Positions 12,031 to 23,515 of a stretch of 64,000 nt of DNA are shown one piece after another (within the stretch, counting starts at the first letter, position 1; every line of letters starts with the position of its first letter). The notes below the pieces were generated by a model. It saw only the letters and a list, made by a program, of their open reading frames with translations. It was not told the DNA's origin and did no database searches. Made by a program: the position numbers and the translations under genes. Source of the stretch: Castor canadensis (taxonomy: Eukaryota > Chordata > Mammalia > Rodentia > Castoridae); assembly GCF_047511655.1 (NCBI RefSeq), contig NC_133402.1, forward strand, positions 60,020,951-60,084,950, in the 5' to 3' direction.

Positions 12031-13664
12031 GTTCAAGCACGGGAGTGCTATCATGAAGGAAATGCAAGGTAGCAAAGCCATATGAATGACAGCAAGCCAG
12101 ACAGCCAGGGGGGCAGAGCACACTGTGGAGTATGGTGGGTGAGCACTCTGACTGCCAGGCTATCACCAGGACGACACGATGGCAGCACAATGCTTTGTTG
12201 AATGTCACCATGCTCCTGGACTGCACAGACAAGAGTCCATTCACAAACTCACCATCCATTTAGACAGCCTCCTTTTATCCGACACACCTCCCCAAAACTC
12301 ATCCAATCACCTATGATTTACCACTTCCTCATCCATATACAGTATTGCCTACCCAACTAGTTATCCTTCTGTCCATCCTGCCAACCATCTATCCTTATTT
12401 TAAAGGGCAGACTTTCAAGGCATGATTAGCAAATGCTTGAGGTCTATGATACTTTGCAGCCCCCCTTTGTAGATACAAACAACAAAATTTAGAGACTAAT
12501 TGGCTCAAGGCTGCATCCACAGCTTTAAGTAAACACACCATGATTCTAGTCCAGTTTTGTGTGATTACAAAGCTCGTTCTCTTTTCTGTTTTCACTACAC
12601 TATGGTGTCATTTATTTGAATTATCTCATTGTTGACGTGGGATAGGGTGGGTGTGATCCTTGTGGATTCACACCTTTCAGTTAGTTATTTCTATAGTCTG
12701 GCATCTACCTGAGAAACTAAGGGAACTATTTTGTTTGGACCTCTGGATGACTTGGCAGTCATGTTGGGTGTGAGGACAGGTGAACACAATGCCAGTTGCA
12801 GTGGCAAAAAGAAGACAGGAACAAAGAAAGGGGTTCAGGGAGGACAAGGGATATAAGACAAGGATACTTTGGGCTTGGGGTTGGGTGAGGATGCTCAGGG
12901 TGCCACTGAGAATTTCAGTAGTGTGCTGCAGAAACTGAGTCCAACCCAGAGCAGGTCTTGAAGTCTACCTAATCTTACCCTGTGCCCTGCCCCTGAGTCT
13001 TTGCAGGTCAGGCCCTTTGAATAGATTTAACCTTGTAGCCACTCTGACATTCTCTAATTCAGAGGGACAGAGACCCACCCCCCCACCGTCACCTTCAGTC
13101 ATCTGACACAAAGTGATGCCAACATGAGATGTGAGGCTGCAGGAGGGGATCCTGAGGATCACAGTGGGAAGGGAAGCTTTCTGGAAACGGAGACGGTCCC
13201 AAGGAATGAGTGGTAGTCAGAGAGGTGGGGAGGACAGGGCAGGGCATTCCAAGTAGAAAAATGGCACAGGCAAAGGTTAGGAGGTTGGAAACCCAGGATT
13301 TGTTATAGGACAAAGAAGATCACGAGCTGGCCAGAGGGTGGGCCCATGGAGAAACAACTGGGACACAGACAGGATCAGACAGGGGTGATAAGATGTGGAG
13401 CTTCCAATGCCAACTGGAGTCAGGTCTTTTTCTTGTGGTGATGAGGCGTTGATATTTCTGACAACCAGAGTGACAGCAGCACGTGAAGATATTTTGGGAG
13501 GAACTAGCTAGAGAGGGGGTGAAGGACAGGTGCATCTACCCTCTAAGCTCTGTGGGGTTCAGTCTGCAGCCCTGTTGCCTGCTGCCTCAGACACACCCAC
13601 TTGCTTTCTTTCTCCTTTCTCAGCTCTCAGATAGTGTCTCCCAGAGATCACTTGCCTCAGAGTC
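12031..13664. other. intergenic, nothing recognised
   Basis: No gene or clear repeat. Short open frames on both strands have no recognisable domains. Confidence 0.5.
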
Positions 13665-13790
13665 CTGGGGTGTTGTTAAAACTGGAATTTCTAGGCCCAC
13701 TGCATCTAGACTAGGAGTCACTATGGTTGGGTCCACCAACTGGCATTGCTATCAGGCTTTCCAGGCAGCCCTTACACAACCAGGATCGTG
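13665..13790 (-). mobile_element. possible MER5A-like hAT MITE fragment
   Basis: 'ggtgttgttaaaactggaat' followed by 'ctaggcccactgcatctaga' and 'ttccaggcag' is the layout of a MER5A-type non-autonomous hAT-Charlie element. Diverged. Confidence 0.4.
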
Positions 13791-14228
13791 GGGACCTAAG
13801 TTCTGTCTGCCTTATGACTCAGTTGTCTTGTCCCCTTCCTGACACTCTGACCCTGGCATTGTAGAATTGCTGGTGGTCTTCTGGATACAGGGTCTCTCCC
13901 AAGAACCTGAGAGTAGTCTAAGGACGAGGACCTTGGCCTTCCTGTCTCTATTAGCAGGGGCTCAGTTGGTGCCTGTCACCCATTACTCTCATGCTAGTGA
14001 ACTCCAGAGCCTGATGATATGTGTAAGAGCTATGAGAACTTTCTGAAGTCACTTCCATGACTGGCTCACTGTTAACATAGACGTGAATGTCTGGGCTTGG
14101 CCTGGCCATCCTAGAAAGACATTTTGCTCAGCATGGCCATCATCGCATCTACCACTGTCCAACTGGTGGCCTGTTTTCCAGTGAGGCTGTGGTCTCGTTT
14201 CACTCACTCACAGGGGGATTGAATTAGG

Positions 14229-14306
14229 TTCCCTTCCCTCCTTTCCTTCTCCCTATCCCTCCTCCTCCTTCCCTTCCTCTCCCTTCTCTCTTCCCTGTCT
14301 TTCTTA
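14229..14306. repeat. polypyrimidine tract
   Basis: About 75 bases are nearly all C and T (CCCTTCCCTCC and related), with no fixed period. Confidence 0.85.
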
Positions 14307-14720
14307 CCCAGTTTCTTTCCTATTGAAGTTGCAAGCAACAGAAACAGATGATAGAGGACATAACAAATAGTACATTTGCAGAAAGGCTTATCATGGACTT
14401 AGAATTTTGTGGAGAGAAATAGGAAAATCAAGCATGACTTCATACTGGGAAATGGGTAGGATATAGCACCAGGACAAAGTTTGCCATGTTTCAGATTTAA
14501 ATTCTAGGAGTGAGTGTGTGGGAATGCATCTCCAGAAAGGAAGGAAGAAAAAATCTTAAAAGGAGCTCAGGCTGCCATGGGGAAGAATGAAAGGATGCTA
14601 GGCCTTGACCAGCTATCTGATACCTACACATGGGCACAGGGTCAGGGTACTATGAAGTGCTGAGCTAATTCCGACAGAGACCTTGCCCTCAGGGGGTGCA
14701 CAGCGAGTCCAGGACATCTG

Positions 14721-14782
14721 TGGTAACAGAGGGACGTACGGGCATTGCAGGTTGTGACAGAGGGACGTACCGGCATTGCAGG
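14721..14782. repeat. two tandem 31-bp copies
   Basis: 14721-14751 and 14752-14782 are the same 31-bp unit with three differences. Each contains 'acagagggacgtac' followed by 'ggcattgcagg'. The flanks do not belong to a repeat I recognise. Confidence 0.85.
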
Positions 14783-14948
14783 AGCATAGAGCAGAGGCTG
14801 TGTTCCAACTTCGAAGGGAGGGAGGTTGGCAGCAGTTAGGAAAGGCAGGTTTCTGGCTGAGGTGACATCTTGAGATGAGAAATTCACACTGCAGACATCA
14901 ATTTGTACAAATCTGCCATTCTTCTGCCCAGAAGTCAGTTGAGTGTTG

Positions 14949-15041
14949 AACAAATTAGGGCTCCCACCTAGCAAGCGTGAGGTCCTGAGTTCAAACCCCA
15001 GCCCCCCCCCCCAAAAAATATGTAACAAATTAAGGCTCCCA
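14949..15041 (+). mobile_element. 57-bp 5'-truncated tRNA-like SINE with 18-bp target duplication
   Basis: The insert at 14967-15023 is only the 3' part of the tRNA-like unit: 'cctagcaagcgtgaggtcct', the B-box region 'gagttcaaacccc', a long C run and a short A tail. It is flanked by 18-bp direct repeats at 14949-14966 and 15024-15041 (aacaaattagggctccca, one mismatch). This shows a genuine retrotransposition event. Confidence 0.85.
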
Positions 15042-16265
15042 GAGACAAGGTTCTGAGGATACCAAGGAGGGCAGGGACCTCCTGCCAGCCCCATGATGTG
15101 TATCTTACTTGAGCAGGAAGACCTTAGTTCTTCCTGCAGAGTCAGGCTGCAGGTGGTGCTCAGCGGGCCAGCTGTTATTCCTTTATCGTGTCCGAATCTG
15201 TGAAAGCCAGGGTCCCCAGGTCCTTCACTCAAGCACATGAAGGACAATGCCTAGGGTAAAGGGGAGCTCCCACAAGTGTCTGCCAGCCTGCTCTGACTTA
15301 GATCCTAACTGCCCACTGTGGATAGAGGACTGTGGAGGAGGGACCTGCATCAAGTGCCACTCCTCTGGTGGCTTGCTTTTTCCCTGCAGTGTGCTTTGGT
15401 CACCAGCTTGCCACCCTGGTCCGTCATCTTCAGTATTAGAAGCAAGGCATATGTACAGAAGCCTTTCAGCTCCTTTGTGGTTTTCTGGCACTTACTAAGT
15501 CGGAAGTGCCTGCCATGTCCTTCCTGCCTGCCCATTCTCCCTTCTTACAGAAATGTCATTTCCACAGAAACCTGCCCTGTCAGCCATGACTACAAAGACC
15601 AGAGTAGACTTGACCATCCAGGGCCAGCAAGTGTCTCTGGAATCTGGAACTGTGCCACTGAGATGAGGGTGAAGGCGAAGAACACTTTGGCACCTGTGTT
15701 AAGGCTGCTGAATGATGAACAGTGGCTGAGGAACACGAGACCTCTGTGGAGGGGAGGGGGAGAAGGAGGGGGAGAGAGAATATGGCCAAAAGACAAACAA
15801 ATGCCAGTCGTTTGTTTGAGAGGGAGGAGGGACAACGTGGAGGGAGAGAAACGGAGGAAGAACAGGAGAGAGAACTTCTTTTGAGTTTCTCTTGAAACCT
15901 GTATACGTCCCACTCTTGGGTCCTTCCCAATTGCCAACAATCTTTTCAAACTTGACACTCCCACCTTTCTAGTTTGGGAGTTCCTTCTTGCCAAAGAAAA
16001 AAAGTAACCCTTGGCTCTGATACTCAGCAAACACCAGGAACAATGTTTGCCTATGAATTGCTAAGTCTCTCAGAGCAACGAGTTCCTGAAATTCTTCATT
16101 ACAGATTATCTATTGAAATAAAGTCTTGGGTTTTGCTTTGACTTGTATCAAAGATAATGAAGGTGATTTTTCACAAAGGAGTCAAGCAATGACTTCAGCA
16201 CTTCTATGAGAGTATGCTTTTAAAAAAGATTCAACTTAAAAAGATCTAGAGTTTCCAATCTGGTA
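15042..16265. other. intergenic, no gene recognised
   Basis: A 188-codon open frame at 15318-15884 (+) and frames of 116 and 146 codons on the other strand overlap here. None shows a domain I recognise, and the overlap on both strands suggests base composition (purine-rich 15740-15880). No repeat was identified. Confidence 0.4.
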
Positions 16266-16415
16266 ACATCTATTAGAATAAGAAGTGCACATACCGTTTG
16301 ACCCAGAAATACCACACCTAGGCATCTGTCCTACAAAAGCACTGGCTTGTACAGGTTTATGCAAAAGGTGCTTCTTGCAGCATTGTGGCAATTAAAAAAA
16401 AAAGAAAATCTCTGT
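16266..16415 (+). mobile_element. old L1 ORF2 C-terminal fragment
   Basis: 'ccgtttgacccagaaatacc', 'cctaggcatctgtcctacaa' and 'gcattgtggcaattaaaaaa' match the L1 'DP.IP.LGI' region near the end of ORF2. Confidence 0.6.
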
Positions 16416-16914
16416 AGATAGAAGTGCCTGTTTTTCTAAGTATTACGTCTCATTTAGTAGCAAGTATAAAAAATGGATTGTGGGTGCAAACATGCTTCAA
16501 AAATTGTGTTCTATCCAGGTTAAACTGCTGTGTTTCTTATGGGCTTCCAAGAGCTATTCAGACGCTGTTCAGACATTATTTTATGAAACACGTAGTGGGC
16601 ACAAGCTATGAGCCATGTGTTATGCTGGTGGAAGACTCGGTAGTTTCACCAGGGACAAGTGATAAAGGTCACAAAGGAGAAGAGGGAGTGAGGAGTACAG
16701 TGGGAAGCCCTTGACGACTTCCTGTAAGAAGTGACTAGAAGTGGAAAGCTGCAGAAGAAATGGGAGTTAGCCCAAAGTACTGATGTACGAAAGGGAGGGA
16801 CAAGAAACTGGAAAAAGCCTGATGTAGATGGAACAGAGAGAGGCTATTATGATGCAGTCGCCCTCCCCAGGCCTTGGGACTCTACAGGAGAGCAGAGGAA
16901 GCTCAGAATACTTT

Positions 16915-17008
16915 TATTTATTTATTTTTTTGATGATACCAGGGGGTTGAACTCAAAGCCTCAGCTTGCTAGGCAGGCACTCTACCACTTAAGCCACTCT
17001 GCCAGCCT
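16915..17008 (-). mobile_element. solo tRNA-like SINE
   Basis: The reversed tRNA-like unit runs from a T-rich tail at 16914-16931 through 'gttgaactcaaagcctcagc' to 'ctctaccacttaagccactc'. It abuts the 3' end of the L1 that starts at 17011. Confidence 0.85.
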
Positions 17009-17337
17009 GAGGTATAATTTAAATACCATAAAATTTATCCATTTGATGTGCAGTTTGATGCAATAGTTATATAGCTCTGTAGCAATCACCATAACCTGGC
17101 TTTCAAATGTTTCTAGACCCCCACCCCTCAAAAAATTCTCATGCCACTTGTAGTGAACTTCTCTCTTCAGGCAGCCACTATCTGCTTTTTGCCATTCTAG
17201 TTTCTTTTCTAGAAATTTCACATACATGGAATCATAGAACACGCCATCATCTATGTTTGTTTTCTTCCGCTTAGTGTGTCTCAGGTTCACTCACACTGTT
17301 CCAGGCACCCTTAGTTCTAAAATTACTGAACAGTATT

Positions 17338-17703
17338 TGTTATAGTTTGGATCTTGAATGTCCCTGAAAGGAGCAGGTGTTGAAGGGCTTGGACCCCAGG
17401 CTATGGCACTATTAGAAGGTGGTGGAGTCTTTAGAAGATGGGAGGAAGTTAGGTCATTGGGAGTGTGCCCTTGAAGGGGATATTAGGACCTCAGCCCCTC
17501 CTCTTCTCCCTCTTTGCTTCCCTGCCACCATGAGGGGAGCAGTTTTCTGTCATGTGTTCCCTCTATGATGTACTGCTTTGCCACAGGCCCCAAATCAAAA
17601 GGACCATGGACTGAACTCTCTGAAGCTGTGAGCCACAATAAACCTTTTCTCTTTATAAGCTTATTATCTTGGGTATTTGTCACAGTAGTGGAAAGCTACC
17701 ACA
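17338..17703 (+). mobile_element. solo MaLR-type LTR with 5-bp target duplication
   Basis: The element is 366 bp, begins TG and ends CA, and is flanked by GTATT at 17333-17337 and 17704-17708. It has the MaLR layout 'gtttggatcttgaatgtccc', 'gtcattgggagtgtgccctt', 'ccaccatgagg' and a polyadenylation signal AATAAA at 17637-17642. There is no internal coding region. It is an LTR left after recombination, lying in an old L1. Confidence 0.85.
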
Positions 17704-18010
17704 GTATTCCATTGAATGGATACAACACATTTTTTCCTCCACTCACCGAGTAGCTATATGAATTGTTTCCCGTACTTGTCTGCAAGAATAATACTGCTAT
17801 ACGTATTTGCATACAGGTCTGAGTGGACCTATGTTTTCATCTCTTTGGAAAGATACCTAGGAGTGGAATTGTTGGGTTGATTTTAATTGGTCTAGGAGAT
17901 ACGGAATGGAATCTCACTCTGTTCTGGTTTGCATTTCCCTAATGTCTGCTTGTACTGAGCATCTTTTCCATACTTCTCTGTCATTCATACGTCTTTTTTG
18001 GTGAAGTGTC

Positions 18011-18541
18011 CTACATGAGTCACCTCTGGTGACTTGCTTAAAGGACTCATAGACTTCAGAACCATACCCATGGCAATGGTTCTTATATGGAGAGGACACA
18101 GCATGGGGATCTAGAGGTGTCCAGGAGCAGGCTTCCAAAGTCCTCCCTCCGGGGGGTGGACCACAGGACGTGCTCTTTCTCCAGCACTGAAATACACAAC
18201 ACGGCACATTGCTTCTGCCCAGGGACCCTACTTGAGACTCAAAGACCAGGGCTTCTTTTTGGGCTGGTGATGTAGTCCTCTCTGCCACATGGCCAGCCGT
18301 GGTTCCAGAAATTCCAAACTCCTAGAAGGCAGGTGGGCAATCAGCATAAATGGCATTGTTTGTATAGTTTAGGAAGGTGGTACAGCAGGCTCCAGTGCTC
18401 CAGGGAGACAAAACAGCCGTATCAGTTAGAAACAAGGCAGGATTCCAGAAATCACGTTCTCAGACACCAGACGAGTGTCAGCCCCATAGGGAGACTTTCT
18501 GAAAAGCACTATCAGGAGGCTGGCTTTCCCCTCTCCTGCAT
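18011..18541. mobile_element. unidentified ~530-bp insertion, probably an LTR
   Basis: This segment interrupts the minus-strand L1. GTGTC occurs at both borders (18006-18010, 18542-18546), and L1 sequence continues cleanly across the join. Its body ('ctctgccacatggccagccg', 'gcataaatggcattgtttgt') reminds me of ERVL-class LTRs, but I cannot name the family or fix its orientation. A 124-codon minus-strand frame crossing it has no recognised domain. Confidence 0.5.
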
Positions 18542-18734
18542 GTGTCTAGTCAACTCTTTGGATCATTTTTAATTGGACCGTGCATCTTGTAATTTGTTTC
18601 TAGAGTTCTTTACATATTATGAGACAATTTGTTTATTATATATACATTTTGCAAGTGTTGCCTCTTAGTCTGTGGCTTTTCTCCTTTCCTTTCCTCTACT
18701 CTCTGTTCCTCCCTTCCTTCCTTTTTTGGTTTGC

Positions 18735-18874
18735 TTTTTTGAGACAATATCTCACTGTGTAGCCCAGGCTGGTTTGGAACTTGCTATGTAGCCCAGGTTG
18801 ACCTTGAATACACAATTCTCCTGCCTCACCCTCCCAAGTGCTGGCATTACAGGTATGAACCACCATGCCCAACC
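18735..18874 (-). mobile_element. B1-like SINE
   Basis: Reversed B1 with 'gagacaatatctcactgtgt' at the tail side and 'ggtatgaaccaccatgccca' at the head side. The 'tgtgtagcccaggctgg' and 'tatgtagcccaggttgacc' blocks, spaced about 30 bp apart, are the internal duplication typical of rodent B1. Confidence 0.85.
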
Positions 18875-18949
18875 ATCTTTTCACTTTCTTAATGGTGTTT
18901 TTCAGAAGGAATTTGAGCAGGGAAATATGACCAGAGTTGTGTGCCATGT

Positions 18950-18952
18950 GCG

Positions 18953-18998
<46 letters not shown>

Positions 18999-19007
18999 CT
19001 CTCTCTT
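18950..19007. repeat. (CG/CA)n-(CT)n microsatellite
   Basis: GTGCGTGCGCGCA runs into about 18 CA units and then CT units. Confidence 0.95.
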
Positions 19008-20279
19008 CTTATGTGGAGAATGAACTTTGGGGACCAGAAGTGGGCTGGGGAATCCCAGTGGAAGGTCACTGCAGTAGTCAAGGTGAGAGCTGATGGCGGT
19101 TCAGACTGGCAGGTGCCAGGAAGGGTGGAGGGAAGGGACTGTGTAGGAGGGATGTCCAGAGGATATATTAACAACCATGCAAGAATATTATGTGTTTCTA
19201 ACACAAAAGGGAAAGGCGGGCTCTCCAAATTTGTCCACAGAGCGCAGTATTATTGTTTTTCAGAGTGAAGCTCGTTTATTCATGGGATTTTAGGGTTTGA
19301 TAATTTGGAAATGTGGGAATAGCTAAACTTGAGAGTACCTTCCAGGTCCCACAGTCTATGGCACTGTAAACAATTCTTTTTGAAGTTCTTTTAACAAAAC
19401 TAAACTATTCCAGATCTGTTATTATGATTGTTTATTAGTCACAATACATGTATCTATAATGGCAATTGTTAGTCTAAGAAAACTTCATGACTCAAATTGA
19501 ACACAATCTATGCATAGAGACCTCTGCAGAAAGGAGGTGCAGAAACATCGCTAGCATATGAAGTGTGAGAGAAGGACAAGGGAATTCATATTCATGTATT
19601 AACCCAATTACTGAACGTACCTTGCAAATCCGGAGCACTGTGGGTTGAAAATGGGATTCACATCATTCTGTCCCCAGCGACACAGACAGTATTATAAATG
19701 AGAAATTCCTTCCCCAGGCAAGGCTGCACAGCCTTATTTAAGGCTAGAAATTCTATTTACCCAGGAGCCGAAACCACTGTTTTTCTGTTCTTGCAAAATA
19801 AACAAAATACCCTGGCAAACTAGATGCAAAGAAGGCCTGAGGGAAAGGGAAGGAAAGTGAAATCAGGTTTGCAGGTCATTGTCAATGCAATACATCAGGA
19901 GCATGGCAGTGATACATATTTTCTCTTCTGCTACTGAAAAAGGGAGGCTCCATGAATTGATGAGGCAAAGCAAGACTGCAGAAATTAAGATATGTGTGTA
20001 TGTGTGTGTGTGTGTACACATATAAACATTTTTAATGAAGTAGGGTTTGTTGTGTTGCTTTATCCTAGAAAGAGACAGTGTTTTACCTGATCAGAGCTGC
20101 ACGATACAGACCTGGACCAGGGGTACAAAGGCATCATCCCCAAGCCTGTTGGATCTGGTGCTCTGAGCCTGTGGAAAGGCTGGACAGGGACATGGTGGCA
20201 TGCCTGGGAGCCTGCTCTTAGGTGTATGACATAATGGACACCTGATTAAGGAGGGGATGATGAATCTAGTTCATCACAG
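19008..20279. other. intergenic, no gene recognised; short (GT)n inside
   Basis: A TGTG-rich run lies at 19991-20026. The rest shows no exon or repeat I can name. Confidence 0.5.
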
Positions 20280-20775
20280 TGCTCATTTTGCCCTCTTCTG
20301 TCTCAGTTCTTCTTCCCAAAAGTCAGCTGCCACCACCCATCCCCACATCTAGAAACTCATCCTTCAGGTCTAAGATCTACTGTCACTTCTCCGCTATCTT
20401 CACTGTTACCAGGCAAATCCATTTTATGGTGTCTGAACCTTGCATAATTTCCAAGGCCCCCTTTCAAAAAAGGAATAAAATTATGAATTTAGAATCAGAA
20501 AAATTAGGTACCCTCATAATTAGGGCTTTGAAAAGGGCCTGGGTAAGTCAAGAGCTTAATCTCAGTAGCTTTGCCAAGAATCTGCTTCCTCTGGCTGTCT
20601 GCATAACTGTGTGTTTGCCTTCACAGCCATCATCCCCGTTTGTAATCACATTTAGTTTGATTCCTGTCCACTCTCCATTGGACTATAAGCTTCCTGAAGG
20701 TAGAGACTGGGTCTGCTCGCCAGTGTAGCCCCAGAACAAGCTAGAGCAATAATGCGGTTTGAGGAAATGAAGCCT
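20280..20775 (+). mobile_element. L2 LINE 3' fragment
   Basis: 'cttcaggtctaagatctact' and, further on, 'ggactataagcttcctgaag', 'gtagagactgggtctg' and 'gtagccccagaacaagctag' follow the order of the ancient L2 3' region. A 149-codon open frame here is not a gene. Confidence 0.65.
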
Positions 20776-21136
20776 GAAGTCCAACAACGGCAACAAAATT
20801 ACTAGCTCCCTCTCAGTGAGCCACACTGGCCAGGACCTAGACATTAGTACCCAGGGTCCAGGCTGTAAAACACTAGGAGAGAGGCCACTGTGGGGACTTG
20901 GGGATGAAAATGAAGGGAGAGGAAAGCTAGGGGTGCTTGGGAGTCAGGGGTGTGGCTTCTACTTTTTACTGTCAACAGCACTGCGTCCCCTGAAATAAAC
21001 ACGACATCATGAGTCCTTTACAAAAGAACCCCTTTCTAGAGCAACTGCTTCTTGATTTCCCATGCTGGGAAACAGAGACCCCCTCTCCTCATACACAACC
21101 CTCTCGTGGTCATATCCATAAACCAGTGGGTGCTAC

Positions 21137-21345
21137 CCAGGGTGATTATCAGGTGCCCTGGGCAACCTCTGGCAATGTCTTGGCAGTTCTGTCGTTACCG
21201 GTAGGGGGTACTATTAGCATCCAGTGAATAGACACCAGAACTGCTGCACAGCATGCTAGGATCTACAAGATAGCACCACAGCAAAGAATCATCCAGCCCA
21301 GAACTGTCCATGTTGCTGAGACTAAGAAAGCCTGCCTTAACCATA
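21137..21345 (+). mobile_element. MER20-like hAT-Charlie MITE
   Basis: 'cctctggcaatgtcttggca', 'gtagggggtactattagcat', 'gctgcacagcatgctaggat' and 'agaatcatccagcccagaac' follow the MER20 consensus order as I recall it. Confidence 0.65.
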
Positions 21346-21534
21346 GGCTCCCTTTCTGTCGTGTTTTCTGCACACTACCACTGTTCACAGGTATCCTTTA
21401 TCTTCTGCACTCCATACAGAACAGTGGGATAATGTCGCTCAGAGGCTAAGGGGGAAGAGATTCACCAGAGTGTCATGTGATTTTGATCATAATGCAGTTT
21501 CTTAAAAAATGAAATGACTGTTTTAGGCCAGTGG

Positions 21535-21650
21535 ATCTTCTTGGAAAGCTGACTCTGAGTCAGTAGGTCTGCAGTGAGGCCTCAGCCTGTCTCTAACCAG
21601 CTCCCATGTAAACACTGCTGGCCTGGCACTGCACTTCGAATAGCAAATTT
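21535..21650 (+). mobile_element. MER5A-like hAT-Charlie MITE
   Basis: 'gagtcagtaggtctgcagtg', 'ctctaaccagctcccatgta' and 'gcactgcacttcgaatagca' match the 3' half of MER5A in order. Confidence 0.65.
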
Positions 21651-22536
21651 CTATGCACCGTGGGGGAAAAAGGTCCCTTGCTCTTGGGGACTTCAGCTTG
21701 GCTAGAAGTGTGCTGGACCCAAAGAAGCCTGGGCAGGCTGAAGCCAGAGTACTCAGTCTTAGAAAACCAGAGCTGGAGGAGAGCTTAGGTGATGTGTAAT
21801 CAACCCCCCATTATGGCGACAGACAAACCATGGGTCACAGTGGAGAAGGGAGCTAGTCAAAGTCTCACTACTTGCTGTGGCAGCTTTGGAACAAGGCTGT
21901 TGGATCCCTGTGTCCTGAGTAACCTCTTGGAGGGCAAAGCCCAATCAGGAGAGGAAGTTGGGGGGATGCGGGCACACACAGATGGGTCCTGCTGCTCTGA
22001 ATTTCCTACTTATCTGTTCCATGACACACATGTGAATACTGGGATTTTAGGAGAGGTATAAGATTCTTCCTGCCTGCCCCTTGGTTTTTCTGTACTACTA
22101 AGTGTGTAGCAAAGAGGAGCCAGAGTACAACTACTGAGGGGCAAATTCTGAGCGCTGTCATTTGGTCAGCACATATATGAGTAAACTCCAGAATAATTAG
22201 ACCAATCAAAGCCTTTTCCTAACTTGGGGGTAGAATGACAAATCCTGAACATACCTGAGGTCCCTGTTCTTATCTTCTAGGGAACCCCAGAACAGAGTCA
22301 TCCACTGAGGACTTTGAGTTAGAAAACCATTTGCGTGGGACAGCAAAGCAATTCCTCCCTTCACTTACTCCCAGTACCTGGGATACAAACTTTTAAATTC
22401 ATGCCAGTTCTACTGGACCAGTAGCAAATTTCATGGAGGAGCTAAAAAGGAGTATAACAGCTGGCACATCAGGCATTAATAATATAACAAAGGCAGAAAA
22501 AAGAGGCACTTTTCATTAGTACTTTTTTGACGTCAA
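21651..22536. other. downstream flank of NMNAT3, nothing recognised
   Basis: No gene or clear repeat. Transcription of NMNAT3 should end near the right edge of this stretch. Confidence 0.5.
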
Positions 22537-23104
22537 TTTATTATTTATCCATTTGCCAATATTCAAACAGGCAAGTGGTCATAAAACATTCAAAAAGACC
22601 CTCTAACACAGTCAGGCATCTGTTTTAACTCAGTTCCCTTTAAGAAATCTGGAAATCAGGTTTCAAGGAAAAGTATTGCTTGATGATCTCTTCCTAGAGT
22701 TTGGTTTAGATTCTCTGAAAGGCCAGTAGGCAGGTAGATGATGGTTTGTAAGGTAGGATGCAAAGAGAATCAGAAAAGTGCTGTTTCCAAATTTTTGACT
22801 CCTCCCCGGGTATTATTCTATTTGAAACAAGAATGTTGGCAAGGCCCGCTGTTCAGTAATTAGCACCCTGTCAAACCCAACCAATCAAGACCAGTACATA
22901 CTGCACCTGGTCTGAGTTCAAAAATGCATGTGGGCAATTCCAGTGGCCCTGAGAGATTCTTCCCCATCCTAAACCTGTCACATCGTTTTAGCTTCTTTGA
23001 TAAATGTTTATCCTTGCCATGGAGACAGAAGAAACAAGACAAAAACCTTAAGAGCCCCCTCCCGAGGAGGGGCTGGGGAGGAGTAGCTGGTCAGTGAGTC
23101 CATC
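22530..23104 (-). other. NMNAT3: probable NMNAT3 3' UTR
   Basis: This continues the last coding exon past the TAG at 23105-23107, down to the candidate polyadenylation signal. It holds no identifiable SINE or LINE, unlike the flanking DNA. The end point is inferred. Confidence 0.5.
22537..22542 (-). promoter_or_regulatory. NMNAT3: likely NMNAT3 polyadenylation signal
   Basis: TTTATT on the plus strand is AATAAA on the gene strand, about 560 bases past the stop codon. It fits the end of a 3' UTR, but other sites further on cannot be excluded without transcripts. Confidence 0.45.

Positions 23105-23515
<411 letters not shown>

Larger units (their letters stand above)
17011..18690 (-). mobile_element. 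old L1M, minus strand, broken by two insertions
   Basis: Read in reverse, this is an L1 3' UTR and ORF2 end. It begins with 'gaggtataatttaaatacca' at 17010-17029. It continues around an LTR (17338-17703) with 'gtattccattgaatggatac' and 'ctaggagtggaattgttggg'. It continues again after a second insert (18011-18541) with 'gatcatttttaattgg' and 'gagttctttacatattatg'. The pieces line up when the inserts are removed. Confidence 0.75.

Noticed and set aside
14642..15247. 201-codon minus-strand open frame
   Set aside because: It runs through the mini-SINE and its C run and over the 31-bp tandem copies. No domain is recognised, so it is composition-driven.
15318..15884. 188-codon plus-strand frame as a gene
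   Set aside because: Opposite-strand frames of similar length overlap it, there is no recognised domain, and its C-terminal part is purine-rich low-complexity sequence.
18798..19268. 156-codon plus-strand frame
   Set aside because: It is made of a reversed B1-like SINE and the CA repeat (His-Thr run).
1..22500. Exons of RBP1, expected near NMNAT3 by mammalian gene order
   Set aside because: No fatty-acid-binding-family exon sequence was seen. The neighbour probably lies outside the window.
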